DNA from: Nocardioides sp. QY071
GTDB taxonomy: Bacteria; Actinomycetota; Actinomycetes; Propionibacteriales; Nocardioidaceae
Direction of reading: 5' to 3'
Assembly: GCF_029961765.1 (NCBI RefSeq)
Contig: NZ_CP124681.1
Location: 248,001-312,000 of the forward strand
Length of the DNA stretch: 64,000 bases
Positions 1-8,573 of this stretch are shown in pieces. Position 1 is the stretch's first letter; each line of letters starts with the position of its first letter. Below the pieces are notes generated by a model. It worked only from the letters and a program-made list of their open reading frames with translations, was not told where the DNA came from and did no database searches. A program made the translations under genes and the position numbers.

Positions 1-604
1 GCACGAAGCTCGCGATCGCGTTGAGCGAGTTGTAGACGAAGTGCGGGCTGATCTGGGCCCGCAGCGCGCGCACCTCGGCCTCGATCAGCCGGTTGCGGTG
101 GGCGTCGAGCTCGGCCAGTTCGAGCTGGCCCGACACCCACTCGGCGACCTCCTCGGTCGCACGGACCAGGCCGGCCGTCGGAGTCGGCGCGAACGCCTGC
201 ACGGTCCCGAGCACCCGGCCCTCCACCACCAGCGGGCTCACCACGCCGGTGCGGACCGGGCAGCCGCCGACCGAGCAGCCGAGCTGGTCGCGATCGACCG
301 TGCGGGTGCTTCCCTTCTCGATCGCCAGCAGGCCCACGACCGCCGCCTGGTCGAGGTGGTGGTCGCCCACCCCGTCCCACGCGAGGACGGCCTCCGTGTC
401 GGAGATCGCCAGGGCCGGCGTACCGAGCAGCGCCCGCAGGTGCCGGATCGCCCGCTCCGCACTGGCCGTCGTCAGGCCCTCGCGCAGCGCGGGCGAGGCC
501 AGGGAGGCCTGGTGCAGCGCCCGGAACGCCGCCCGGTCGGCATCGCTGCCGAGATGGTCGCGCCGCCAGAATCGTCCGCCCCTCACGCGACCATCGTGCC
601 GCAC
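1..604 (-). CDS. GAF-domain sensor histidine kinase, LytS/His_kinase type (truncated by window edge)
   Basis: The gene runs off the left edge of the window; about 200 N-terminal residues are visible on the minus strand. The motif AQISPHFVYNSLNAIASFV next to the edge is the phospho-acceptor region of the PF06580 His_kinase (LytS-like) family, with His in the SPHF context. The preceding ~180 residues look like a small GAF-type sensory domain (segment GVVSPLVVEGRVLGTVQAF). No transmembrane segment is visible, so the sensor is probably cytoplasmic. The ATPase domain and any partner response regulator lie outside the window. The start is uncertain: GTG at 604 (12 nt after the upstream gene's stop) and GTG at 586 are both in frame and neither has a clear ribosome site. 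It is probably co-transcribed with the methyltransferase gene upstream. Confidence 0.8.
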   Translation of the reverse strand, partial: MRHDGRVRGGRFWRRDHLGSDADRAAFRALHQASLASPALREGLTTASAERAIRHLRALLGTPALAISDTEAVLAWDGVGDHHLDQAAVVGLLAIEKGSTRTVDRDQLGCSVGGCPVRTGVVSPLVVEGRVLGTVQAFAPTPTAGLVRATEEVAEWVSGQLELAELDAHRNRLIEAEVRALRAQISPHFVYNSLNAIASFV

Positions 605-615
605 GGGCGCGTTGG

Positions 616-1533
616 TCAGCGGAAGTCGATGAGCAGCATGCCCGAGTCGTCGTCGGCCGGCGGCTCGACGGCCGGGGCCAGGGCGACCGGGACGGTGTCC
701 TCGCCGACGAGCTCCTCCGGTGCAGCCTCGACGGCAGGCTCCGCGGCCGGCGTACCGCTGGCAGGGGTGGGCTCCTGCCGGATCGTCTTGGGCTGGATCC
801 CGACCACCGCGCGGAAGCACTCGGTGACCCAGGGCAGCTGCATGCCGTCCATGCCACGGCCGAAGTCGTCGTAGAACGCCAGCACCTCGCCGACCTTCGC
901 GTCCTGGCCGGCGCGGTCGAGGGCGGCGATGTCCGGCAGCGAGCGCGCGAGGTCCTGCACCGACGAGCGGTCGATGACCTGCCAGTGCTTGACGGCCGTC
1001 TCGTCGGCCGGCCCGAAGTACGGCGACGAGTCGATCGCCTCGCCCACCCCCGCGCCGGTCGCGTGGTGCCCGATCAGGTTGCCGAGCCGCTTGACCCACG
1101 GGATCCGCTCGTCGCGGACATTGCGCACGACCGCGAACGTGCCGCCGCGCTTGAGCACGCGCGCGATCTCCGGCAGCGCCTTGTCGGTGTCGAACCAGGC
1201 GTCGGCGTCCGCCGCGATCACCAGGTCGTACGTCGCGTCCGCCGCCGGGATGTCCTCGGCCGAGGTCTGCGAGACCCGCAGCTCGGGCAGCCGGGTCCCG
1301 AGCCGGTCGAGCATCCGCGGGTCCGGGTCGGTCGCGTGCACGTCGTGGCCGAGCGCGACGAGGTGCTCGGTGAGCTTCCCCGTCCCGGCACCCAGCTCCA
1401 GCACCGACAGCGGCTGCTCGCCGGCCAGCCACGCCACCGCCGCGCGCGGGTAGCCGGGGCGGCCGCGGTCGTAGGCCTCGGCCACACTGCCGAAGCAGAG
1501 GCCCGGTGCGTCGGGGGTGGAGTCGGTAGCCAT
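616..1533 (-). CDS. class I SAM-dependent methyltransferase
   Basis: A 305-aa protein starting MATDSTPDAPG. Motif I is clear (VLELGAGTGKLTEHL), followed by an acidic motif II region (HATDPDPRML) and the post-motif AADADAWFD, as in the Methyltransf_11/25 fold of small-molecule methyltransferases. About 60 C-terminal residues are Pro/Ala/Glu-rich low-complexity sequence ending GMLLIDFR. They are not part of the catalytic fold and may be disordered. An in-frame ATG 33 nt further upstream (1566) is possible, but the Rossmann fold starts well after 1533. The stop is 12 nt from the kinase start, so the two are probably co-transcribed. The substrate cannot be told from sequence. Confidence 0.85.
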   Translation of the reverse strand: MATDSTPDAPGLCFGSVAEAYDRGRPGYPRAAVAWLAGEQPLSVLELGAGTGKLTEHLVALGHDVHATDPDPRMLDRLGTRLPELRVSQTSAEDIPAADATYDLVIAADADAWFDTDKALPEIARVLKRGGTFAVVRNVRDERIPWVKRLGNLIGHHATGAGVGEAIDSSPYFGPADETAVKHWQVIDRSSVQDLARSLPDIAALDRAGQDAKVGEVLAFYDDFGRGMDGMQLPWVTECFRAVVGIQPKTIRQEPTPASGTPAAEPAVEAAPEELVGEDTVPVALAPAVEPPADDDSGMLLIDFR

Positions 1534-1709
1534 CGGGGCGAGCCTACGGCCGTCGGGGCTCCGCATGGCGGAGGCACGCTGCTGCTCGCCCTGGTGGCGG
1601 ACAGCGCGTGGCGAAGCAGTCGCCGAGGTCGAGCTCGGCCCTGGGAAGACGTCGATGAGCCGGTCGAGGTCATTCGTCGCTCGGCGGCAGCCGCTCTTAG
1701 GCTGCCCCG

Positions 1710-2438
1710 GTGACCACCGACCCCCACGCCTGGCTGATCTCCCTCGAAGGCGTCCCGTCCGGCTTCGCCGGCGCCCGCGACGGCATCGACGTCGTGCTGC
1801 GTGACCGCGGCCTGCGCCGGACCAGCCCCGAGCTGACCGCAGAGTCGCTGCTGCGCGGCGCGCACGCCAGTGCCGTCCTCGAGGGCTCGGGCTCGACGCT
1901 GGCCGAGGTGCGCGCCGGTGCGGGCGACGAGATCGCCGCGGACGCCGTACGCCTGGCCACCGAGCTGCTCTCCCTCGTCCCCGTCCTGCGTCGCCAGCCG
2001 CTGCAGGCGCTGGCCCGGATGCACACCGTCGCGGCCCGCGGCACGCTGCCCGACGAGCTGCTCGGGCGCCCGCGCGACGGGGAGTCCGCCTCGCGGCTGC
2101 GTGGCATCGCCGAGCTGATCACCGCCCCGACCGAGGCGCCGGCACTCGCCGTCGCGGCGGTCGTCCACGCCGAGCTGGTCACCGCCGCGCCGTTCGGCTC
2201 CCACAACGGGATCGTGGCGCGCGCGACCGAGCGGCTCGTCGCGGCCGCTCGCGGGGTCGACGAGAAGTCGCTCGTCGTCCCCGAGGCCGCGCACCTCGCC
2301 CTGCGTCCCGAGTACGAGTCCAACCTGCGCGGCTGGGCCAGCGGCGGCCAGGCCGGCATGCACTCCTGGCTGCTGTACGCCGTCGAGGCCTGGTCGGCCG
2401 CCGCCGAGGCCAGTCCGCTGGTGCGCGACGCGGAGTAG
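1710..2438 (+). CDS. Fic/DOC-fold protein with degenerate active site
   Basis: A 242-aa soluble protein with a GTG start, divergent from the methyltransferase. An inhibition-helix-like segment (HASAVLEGSGSTLAEV) is followed about 100 residues later by APFGSHNGIVARATERL. This aligns with the Fic core HPFx(D/E)GNGRxxR, but the catalytic His is Ala and the first Arg is Ile; Asn-Gly is kept. Streptomyces and other actinobacteria carry a related gene near the helicase/secretion neighbourhood, sometimes named a morphological differentiation-associated protein or oxidoreductase (from memory). AMPylation by the canonical mechanism looks unlikely. A scaffold or nucleotide-binding role is inference. 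It is followed directly by a strong stem-loop. Confidence 0.7.
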   Translation: MTTDPHAWLISLEGVPSGFAGARDGIDVVLRDRGLRRTSPELTAESLLRGAHASAVLEGSGSTLAEVRAGAGDEIAADAVRLATELLSLVPVLRRQPLQALARMHTVAARGTLPDELLGRPRDGESASRLRGIAELITAPTEAPALAVAAVVHAELVTAAPFGSHNGIVARATERLVAAARGVDEKSLVVPEAAHLALRPEYESNLRGWASGGQAGMHSWLLYAVEAWSAAAEASPLVRDAE

Positions 2439-2448
2439 CCCAAAAGCA

Positions 2449-2485
2449 GGTGGCACCCGAGCCATCGAGTGTCTCGGGTGCCACC
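2449..2485 (+). terminator. stem-loop terminator after the Fic-fold gene
   Basis: Perfect 13-bp inverted repeat (ggtggcacccgag / ctcgggtgccacc) with an 11-nt loop, starting 10 nt after the stop codon. There is no U-tract, as is common in actinobacterial terminators. The remaining sequence to 2721 holds no recognisable gene. Confidence 0.7.
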
Positions 2486-2721
2486 GCTGACACGTGAACC
2501 TTGGTTACCAGGCGTGCACCATCAACAACTGCCCCGGAAGTCTTCCGGATGCAAGCGCCCAATTCAGAAGGGTAGATCGCCGCGTGGGTACCTGGATCAC
2601 GTGTTGCTCTTGAGTTCTTGGTGTCCTTTGTACGCCGCTGCCGGGACACCTTCAAGGGTTGTCTTTTGGCCGGGGACGGGGAACGCTGGCCGGTTGGGGG
2701 CAGGCCCCGGTCCAGCGGCGG

Positions 2722-3531
2722 TCAGGCGCTGAGCGTGCGGCGCCGGGCGCCGATCCACACCGCCGCACCGACCGCGACGACACCGCCGACCGCGAGCGCC
2801 GCAAGCGTCGGCTTCGGTGGCGGCAGGTGCAGCCGCGACTGCAGCGCGACCGGGCGCGTGAAGACGAGGACCGGCCAGCCGCGGGACGCCGCGATCTTGC
2901 GCAGCTCCTTGTCCGGGTTGACGGCGTGCGGGTGCCCGACCGCCTCCAGCATGGGTACGTCGGTCACCGAGTCGGAGTAGCCGTAGCTGTTCTCCAGGTC
3001 GTACCCGACGCTCTGCGCCAGGTCCCGGATCGCGTTCGCCTTCTCCTCCGCGTACGCGTAGTACTCGATCTCGCCCGTGTAGCGCCCGTCCTCGACCTTG
3101 AGCCGGGTCGCGACGACGCGGTCCGCGTTGAGGAGCGCGCCGATCGGCTCGACGACCTCGCTGCCGGACGTCGAGACGATGACCACGTCCCGGCCCGCGG
3201 CGTGGTGCTCGTCGATGAGCCGGACCGCTTCGTCGTACACGAGGGGGTCGACGATGTTGTGCAGCGTGTCCGCCACGATCTCTCGGACCGTCGCCACGTC
3301 CCAGCCGGCCGTCAGCTGCGACATGAACTGCCGCATCTTCTCTACCTGGTCGTGGTCGGCTCCGCCGACCATGAAGACGAACTGGGCGTACGCCGAGCGC
3401 AGCACGGCCCGGCGTGAGATGAGCCCGCCGGCCTGGAACGGCTTGCTGAAGGCCAGCACGCTCGACTTGGCGATGATCGTCTTGTCGAGGTCGAAGAACG
3501 CGGCGGTGGGCGGCGTACCCGCGGAGGCCAT
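2722..3531 (-). CDS. HAD-IB family phosphatase with C-terminal membrane anchor
   Basis: A 269-aa protein starting MASAGTPPTAAFFDLDKT, with GGAG upstream. All HAD motifs are present: motif I FDLDKT, motif II VIVSTSGSE, a conserved Lys in ATRLKVEDG, and motif III/IV YSDSVTDVPMLEAVG, matching the SerB-like HAD-IB hydrolases. The last 35 residues form a hydrophobic helix followed by RRR, so the enzyme is probably tethered to the inner face of the membrane. HAD-IB genes of this kind sit next to the Tad-like secretion cluster in Mycobacterium and Streptomyces. The natural substrate is not deducible. It is transcribed divergently from the CpaE-like gene. Confidence 0.85.
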   Translation of the reverse strand: MASAGTPPTAAFFDLDKTIIAKSSVLAFSKPFQAGGLISRRAVLRSAYAQFVFMVGGADHDQVEKMRQFMSQLTAGWDVATVREIVADTLHNIVDPLVYDEAVRLIDEHHAAGRDVVIVSTSGSEVVEPIGALLNADRVVATRLKVEDGRYTGEIEYYAYAEEKANAIRDLAQSVGYDLENSYGYSDSVTDVPMLEAVGHPHAVNPDKELRKIAASRGWPVLVFTRPVALQSRLHLPPPKPTLAALAVGGVVAVGAAVWIGARRRTLSA

Positions 3532-3671
3532 GGCTCCATCGTAGGGAAACGCTGGTCCCGCCTGTTGCAGATGCGGCCGCTCGGTGTCCACAACCGCCGT
3601 CGGCGAGGGCGTCCTCCACAGCCGGGTGCGGCGCCCGCATGGTCGTGTCGGACGGCGGCGACAACCTCCTC

Positions 3672-4763
3672 ATGACACGCAACCGACCCTTCCCGTCCCC
3701 GCACGCCCGCCCCGCGGACGTGCCTCCCCTGGTGGTGACCGCCGATGACGACCTGCTGGCCGAGCTGCTGCCGCTCGCCGCCGCGGCCGACGTGGCCCCG
3801 ACGATCGCGCGCGACCCGCTGACCGCCCTGGTCACGTGGAGCCGGGCGCCGGTCGTCCTCGTCGGCGCCGACCTCGCGACCGCGATGGTCCGGGCCGCCC
3901 CCGAGCCCCGTGCGCGCAGCTATGTCGTCAGCGGACCGCGCCCGCCCGACGAGCTGTTCCGCACGACCCTGGACCTCGGCGCCGAGAACGTCCTCGAGCT
4001 GCCCGCGTGCACGGGCTGGCTGGTGGAGCTGCTCGCCGACCTCACCGAGCACCAGCCCGACCGCGCCCGGGTGATCGGGGTGATCGGTGGCACCGGCGGC
4101 GCCGGGACGACCACCTTCGCCTGCGCCCTCGGCCAGTGGGCCGCGCGCTCCGGCGACGCGGTCGTCATCGACTGCGACCCGCAGGGCCCTGGGTTGGACC
4201 GGATGCTCGGCCTGGAGCGCAGCGACGGCTTCCGCTGGGACGCGCTGTGCCAGACCACCGGACGGCTCTCCGCCCGCTCGTTGCGGGAGGCGCTGCCGCG
4301 GCGGGGGAGCCTGGGCGTGCTGTCCTGGTACGTCGACGGGCGCGCCCAGAGCCTGCAGGCGTTCGCCGTGCGGGAGGCCCTGTCCGCCGCGCGCCGCGGG
4401 CACCGGGTGGTCGTCGTCGACCTGCCGCGCTCGCCCGACCCGTTGGTCGACGAGGTCGCCGCGCGTTGCGACGAGCTGCTCGTGGTCACGCACGGCAGCG
4501 TCGTCGGGGTGGCGGGTGCCGCCCGGATGCGGGCCCGGTTCGCCGGGCACTCCGCACCCGGGGTGGTGCTGCGCGGCGACGCCTTCACGGCCGACGAGGT
4601 GGCGCGGGCGGTGGGCCTGCCGGTCCGCACGCAGATGCGGGACCAGCGCGGGCTCGCGGAGGCGGTCGACCTGGGCTTCGGGCCGTTGCGCTCGCTGCGG
4701 GGACCCCTCGCCCGAGCGGCTGCCAGGATCCTCGACGACCAGGTCGCCGAGGCGGCGGCATGA
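3672..4763 (+). CDS. CpaE/Ssd-like P-loop ATPase of the Tad secretion cluster
   Basis: A 363-aa protein of the helicase/secretion-neighbourhood CpaE-like (septum site-determining, Ssd) family. An N-terminal receiver-like region (about 1-130) precedes a MinD/ParA-type domain. The deviant Walker A region reads GVIGGTGGAGTTTFA, where the usual signature Lys positions are Gly/Ala. Walker A' VVIDCDPQGPG and VVVDLPRSPDP follow. It probably positions the pilus or secretion machine. An upstream in-frame ATG at 3639 is possible; 3672 gives MTRNRPFPSP. The stop overlaps the tadA start (ATGA), so it is the first gene of a translationally coupled operon. Confidence 0.85.
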   Translation: MTRNRPFPSPHARPADVPPLVVTADDDLLAELLPLAAAADVAPTIARDPLTALVTWSRAPVVLVGADLATAMVRAAPEPRARSYVVSGPRPPDELFRTTLDLGAENVLELPACTGWLVELLADLTEHQPDRARVIGVIGGTGGAGTTTFACALGQWAARSGDAVVIDCDPQGPGLDRMLGLERSDGFRWDALCQTTGRLSARSLREALPRRGSLGVLSWYVDGRAQSLQAFAVREALSAARRGHRVVVVDLPRSPDPLVDEVAARCDELLVVTHGSVVGVAGAARMRARFAGHSAPGVVLRGDAFTADEVARAVGLPVRTQMRDQRGLAEAVDLGFGPLRSLRGPLARAAARILDDQVAEAAA

Positions 4764-5929
4764 CCCCGGATGCCGGAGTCCCCGCGCTCGTCGAGGAGGT
4801 CCGGGCGCACCTGGCCCGCACGCCCGGCGACCTCAGCCCGCACCGGGTGGCCGAGGCTCTGCGCACGGCGGGGCGGCCGGTCGGCGACGCGACGGTGCTC
4901 GCGGTGTACGAGGCCCTGCGCCGCGACGTCATCGGCGCCGGTCCGCTCGAGCCCCTGCTCGCGTTGCCCGGCGTCACCGACGTCCTCGTCAACGGACCCG
5001 GTCCGGTCCGGATCGACCGCGGCGACGGGGTGGAGGAGACCGACGTCGTGCTGCCGAGCGAGGAGTCCTGTCGCCGACTGGCCCAGCGGCTGGTCGCGAG
5101 CGGGGGCCGGCGGCTGGACGACGCCGCGCCGTGGGCCGACGTACGGCTGCCCGACGGCACGCGCTGCCACGCCCTGCTCGCGCCCCTCGCCCAGCCGGGG
5201 ACGGCGATCTCGCTGCGGGTCCCGCGCCGCGGCGGGTTCAGCCTGGCCGCGCTGAGGGAGGCCGGAGCGCTGACCGACGCCGGCCTGGAGCTGGTCCGGC
5301 GGGTGGTCGAGGCGCGGCTGGCCTTCCTGGTGACGGGCGGGACGGGCGGCGGCAAGACGACCCTGCTGTCGGCCCTGCTCGCCGCGGTCGACCCCGCCGA
5401 GCGGATCGTGGTCGTCGAGGACGCCGCCGAGCTCCGCCCCGAGCATCCCCAGGTGGTCGGGCTCGAGGCGCGCCCGGCCAACCTGGAGGGCGCCGGCGCC
5501 GTCGTGCTGCGCGACCTGGTGCGCCAGGCGCTGCGGATGCGGCCGGACCGGCTCGTCGTCGGGGAGGTCCGCGACGCGGCGGTCGTCGACCTCCTCGCCG
5601 CCATGAACACCGGCCACGAGGGCGGCTGCGGGACGCTGCACGCCAACTCCGCGGCCGACGTACCGGCCCGCATCGAGGCGCTCGCCCTCGGCGCCGGCCT
5701 GGCCCGCGAGGCCGCCCACAGCCAGCTCGTCGCGGGCCTCGACGCCGTCCTCCACGTCCGTCGCGACCGGCACTCTGGCCGCCGACGCCTCAGCGAGGTC
5801 GCCGTGGTCGTCGGCGGACCCGACGGACTGGCCCGCACCGAGGTCGCGGTCGCCTTCGACGGCGCCGGGACGCCGACCGCGGGCCCCGGCTCGCAGCGGC
5901 TCCTCGCCCTCCTCGACGGGAGGGCGTGA
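4760..5929 (+). CDS. TadA/CpaF-type secretion ATPase
   Basis: A 389-aa traffic ATPase of the type II/IV secretion superfamily. A helical N-terminus is followed by VTDVLVNGPGPVRIDRG, typical of CpaF. The catalytic domain has Walker A GGTGGGKTTL near residues 192-201, an Asp box around IVVVEDAAEL, Walker B LVVGEVRD near 265 and the His box GTLHANS near 291. It powers assembly of the Flp pilus or related pseudopilus with the TadB/TadC membrane proteins encoded next. It overlaps its neighbours on both sides (ATGA at 4760, GTGATG at 5926-5931), which places it firmly in one operon. Confidence 0.9.
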   Translation: MTPDAGVPALVEEVRAHLARTPGDLSPHRVAEALRTAGRPVGDATVLAVYEALRRDVIGAGPLEPLLALPGVTDVLVNGPGPVRIDRGDGVEETDVVLPSEESCRRLAQRLVASGGRRLDDAAPWADVRLPDGTRCHALLAPLAQPGTAISLRVPRRGGFSLAALREAGALTDAGLELVRRVVEARLAFLVTGGTGGGKTTLLSALLAAVDPAERIVVVEDAAELRPEHPQVVGLEARPANLEGAGAVVLRDLVRQALRMRPDRLVVGEVRDAAVVDLLAAMNTGHEGGCGTLHANSAADVPARIEALALGAGLAREAAHSQLVAGLDAVLHVRRDRHSGRRRLSEVAVVVGGPDGLARTEVAVAFDGAGTPTAGPGSQRLLALLDGRA

Positions 5930-6717
5930 TGGGCCTGCTCGTGCTCGCCGCGGCCGTCACGGCGGCGCTGCTGCTCGTCGTACCCGCGCCGCTCCGGCTC
6001 CTCGGCGCCGAGCCCGCTCCCGGCCGCGGGTCCAGGTCGCCGGCACTGCTGGTCGGCGCGGCCGCCGGGCTGGTGGCCCTGCTGGCCCACGGATCGGTTC
6101 CGGGCCTGGTGCTCCCGTTGCTGGGGCTCGCGCTCGCCACCGCGGTCGTGCGGGCGTTCGCGGCCCGGCGCCGGGACCGGGCCGCGAACGACGTACGCCG
6201 CCGCGTCGTCGACCTCTGCGACGGGCTGGGCGCCGAGCTCGCTGCGGGGCAGACGCCCGTCGCCGCGCTCGACCGCGCGGCCGTCGAGTGGCCGCTGGTC
6301 GCCCCCATTGCCCGGGCGGCGCGGACCGGCGGGGACGTCGTGGCGGCCTTCCGCTCGCTGGCGACGACGCCGGGTGGCGAGGCGCTGCGGGTGGTCGGCG
6401 GCGCGTGGCACGTGTCCCACCGCACCGGCCACGGCCTCGCCGACACCCTCGGACGAGTGGCTGCAGACCTGCGGGCGGGGGAGCGTACCCGCCGGGTCGT
6501 GAGCGGCGAGCTCGCGTCGGCGCGGGCGACCGCTCGGCTGCTCGCCGCCCTGCCCGTGCTCGCCCTGCTGATGGGGTCCGGAGCCGGTGCCGACCCGCTG
6601 CGGTTCCTGCTCGGCCAACCCGTCGGCCTCGCCTGCCTCGCCGGCGGACTGGCCGCCGGGTACGCCGGACTCGTCTGGATCGAGGCCCTCGCCCGGGACG
6701 TCGAGCGCCATGGCTGA
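5929..6717 (+). CDS. TadB-like type II secretion F-domain membrane protein
   Basis: A 262-aa integral membrane protein. It has an N-terminal hydrophobic stretch (LLVLAAAVTAALLLVV), a second membrane segment, a basic loop (AARRRDRAANDVRRR), the soluble T2SSF helical bundle (DLCDGLGAELAAGQTPVAAL), and C-terminal hydrophobic segments (LLAALPVLALLMGSG; GLACLAGGLAAGYAGLVW). It forms the inner-membrane platform of the Tad machine with TadC. The ATG overlaps the TadA stop by one base and its 3' end overlaps tadC by 8 bp. Confidence 0.85.
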   Translation: MGLLVLAAAVTAALLLVVPAPLRLLGAEPAPGRGSRSPALLVGAAAGLVALLAHGSVPGLVLPLLGLALATAVVRAFAARRRDRAANDVRRRVVDLCDGLGAELAAGQTPVAALDRAAVEWPLVAPIARAARTGGDVVAAFRSLATTPGGEALRVVGGAWHVSHRTGHGLADTLGRVAADLRAGERTRRVVSGELASARATARLLAALPVLALLMGSGAGADPLRFLLGQPVGLACLAGGLAAGYAGLVWIEALARDVERHG

Positions 6718-7441
6718 GGCCGTCCTGGTCGGCCTGCTCGTCGGGCTGGGCGTGCTCCTCGGCCCGGGCAGGTCCCGGCCGGCCGGAGCCTCGGCTGGAG
6801 CCCCGGACGCGTCTGTCGCGGGCCGGGACGGTGGCGAGGGGCTGCTGCGTCGCGGCCGGATCCTCTGGGCGCTCCTGGCGGGCGGCGGTGCGGCGGTCGT
6901 CCTCGGCGGCCCGCTGGCCCTGCCGGCCGGCATCGTCGCCGGTGTCGTCGTCGCGATGACCGCGGGCCGGCTCGAGCCGCGTACGGTCCGCCGGCGCCGC
7001 GAGGAGGTGCGCCGCGACCTCCCGCACGTCGTCACCCTCCTCGCGGCGGCGCTGCGCTCGGGCCAGGCTCCCGTCGAGGCGATCGAGCTGGTCTGCCGTG
7101 CGCTGCCCGGCGCGGCGTCCGAGCGTCTCGCTCCTGTCGCGGCGCGGTTGCGGCTCGGCGGTGACGCCGAGGCGATCTGGGGCCGTCTGGCCGACGACCC
7201 CGATCTCGCCCCGCTGGGCCGGGCGCTCGGCCGCGCCCACCGGACCGGGTCCCCGGTGGTCGCCGCGGTCGAGGGACTTGCCGCAGAGCTCGGTGTCCGG
7301 GCCCGGGCCGAGGTGGAGGACCGGGCCCGGGCGGTCGGCGTGCGTGCCGCCGTACCCCTCGGCGTGTGCCTGCTGCCGTCGTTCCTGCTCCTGGGCATCG
7401 TCCCGCTGGCCGTGTCGCTGGCGGCGGGCATCGTGCGATGA
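6710..7441 (+). CDS. TadC-like type II secretion F-domain membrane protein
   Basis: A 243-aa second platform protein. The membrane helices near the N-terminus (VLVGLLVGLGVLLG; GGGAAVVLGGPLALPAGIVAGVVV) precede RRRREEVRRDLPHVVTLLAAAL and the F-domain helices. A C-terminal hairpin (LGVCLLPSFLLLGIVPLAVSL) ends near ...AAGIVR. It pairs with the preceding gene as the usual TadB/TadC duo. The start was chosen at ATG 6710 because the preceding frame is not conserved F-domain sequence. After it, 173 nt (7442-7614) carry no clear gene and lead to the pilin start. Confidence 0.85.
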   Translation: MAEAVLVGLLVGLGVLLGPGRSRPAGASAGAPDASVAGRDGGEGLLRRGRILWALLAGGGAAVVLGGPLALPAGIVAGVVVAMTAGRLEPRTVRRRREEVRRDLPHVVTLLAAALRSGQAPVEAIELVCRALPGAASERLAPVAARLRLGGDAEAIWGRLADDPDLAPLGRALGRAHRTGSPVVAAVEGLAAELGVRARAEVEDRARAVGVRAAVPLGVCLLPSFLLLGIVPLAVSLAAGIVR

Positions 7442-7614
7442 GCCTTGCTCAACCGCCTCATCCGTGCTGTCGGGAGCCATCGGCCGTCCCCAGGCCGGTC
7501 ACCGGCCGGGCCCTGTCCACAGGCCGGAGCGGGACGGACCGCCAGGGCCGGCCGGGGCGCGCAGTCTCGGATCCGACAGTCGCACCGGGCGGCTGCTGAC
7601 GAACGGAGAGAACC

Positions 7615-7818
7615 TTGGCACCACGCACCTCGCGCCGCGCCCCGAGCTCGACCTCGCGTCCCTCGGAGCGCGGGGTCACCACCGCGGAGTACGCCGTCGC
7701 GACCGCCGCCGGCGCCGGCTTCGCCGGCCTGCTCTACAAGCTGCTCAGCGGCGGCTTCGGCGACAAGCTCATCAAGACGCTGTTCGACCATGTCCTCAAC
7801 CTGCTCGGGCTCGGCTGA
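7615..7818 (+). CDS. Flp-like pilin (DUF4244 type)
   Basis: A 67-aa protein with a TTG start preceded by GGAGAG at about 5 nt. A basic Ser/Arg-rich leader ends SERG and is followed by VTTAEYAVATAAGAG, a class III prepilin pattern with cleavage after Gly and Glu at position +5. A single hydrophobic helix (AGFAGLLYKLLSG) follows. It is probably the major pilin or pseudopilin of the adjacent Tad apparatus; leader cleavage by a TadV-type peptidase is inferred, and none is encoded in this window. The 3' end overlaps the next gene by 29 nt. Confidence 0.8.
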   Translation: MAPRTSRRAPSSTSRPSERGVTTAEYAVATAAGAGFAGLLYKLLSGGFGDKLIKTLFDHVLNLLGLG

Positions 7819-8197
7819 CCGCCGCACCCGGGCGGGCGAGCGGGGTGTGGTGACCGCCGAGCTCGCCCTCGCCCTGCCGGTCCTGCTCGCCGTGACCGCG
7901 GGCCTGGTGTGGCTGCTCGCGGTTGCCGTCGCCCAGGTCCGCACGGTCGACGCCGCCCGGGAGGTGGCCCGCGCCCTGGCCCGCGGCGACGACGCCGGCG
8001 AGGCCGTGGCACTGGGCGAGCAGGTGGCACCCGACGGGGTCCGGCTGTCGGTCTCCCGGTCCGGCGACCGGGTCGTGGTCCGGGCCCGGGGCCGGATCTC
8101 GGGTCCGGGCGGGCTGTTCGGCGCGATCCCGGGCGCGAGGGTCCACGCGGAGGCGGTCGCGATCACCGAGGGCGGCCAGGAAGGAGGAGGTCCGTGA
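7790..8197 (+). CDS. TadE-like minor pseudopilin
   Basis: A 135-aa protein. A short Arg-rich leader (RRTRAGERG) precedes VVTAELALALPVLLAVTAGL, the TadE signature of a glutamate after the processing site and a long hydrophobic helix. The remainder is a small extracytoplasmic domain with periodic Ala/Val/Arg (VRTVDAAREVARALARGDD). The ATG at 7790 lies inside the pilin gene, implying translational coupling. A GTG further in would give a protein lacking the leader. The gene overlaps the next start by 4 nt. Confidence 0.75.
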   Translation: MSSTCSGSADRRTRAGERGVVTAELALALPVLLAVTAGLVWLLAVAVAQVRTVDAAREVARALARGDDAGEAVALGEQVAPDGVRLSVSRSGDRVVVRARGRISGPGGLFGAIPGARVHAEAVAITEGGQEGGGP

Positions 8198-8553
8198 GCC
8201 ACCGCGGTGCCGCGACGGTCCTGGCCGCGGCGATGGCGGGCGTGCTCCTGCTCGTCGGGGCGGCGACGGGCGTCGTCGGCGCGATCGTGGTCGCCCACCG
8301 GCGGGCACAGGCCGCGGCCGACCTGGCCGCCCTCGCCGGCGCCACCGCGCTGGGGCACTCGGGACGCGATCCGTGCTCGGCCGCGGCGGAGGTCGCCGAG
8401 GCCAACGGCGCCCTGATGGAGACGTGCCAGGTCGACGGCGCCGACGTCCTCGTCGAGGTGCGGGTCGATGGTCCCCGATGGCTCGGCCAGGACCGTGACC
8501 TGCGCGCGGTCGCGCGGGCCGGGCCCGACGGAGAGGAGCCGCCGCCGGGGTGA
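8194..8553 (+). CDS. TadE/TadG-like protein of the helicase/secretion neighbourhood
   Basis: A 119-aa protein with a GTG start behind a strong AAGGAGGAGG ribosome site. MSHRGAATVLAAAMAGVLLL is a short basic head and one membrane helix, followed by ARRRAQAAADLAALAGA-type sequence typical of TadG/Rv3654c-like proteins. Two cysteines (in DPCSAAAEV and METCQVDG) could form a disulfide outside the membrane. It is the last gene of the Tad operon and is convergent with the next gene. Confidence 0.8.
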   Translation: MSHRGAATVLAAAMAGVLLLVGAATGVVGAIVVAHRRAQAAADLAALAGATALGHSGRDPCSAAAEVAEANGALMETCQVDGADVLVEVRVDGPRWLGQDRDLRAVARAGPDGEEPPPG

Positions 8554-8573
8554 ATCGAGGCTGAAGGGCGCGG

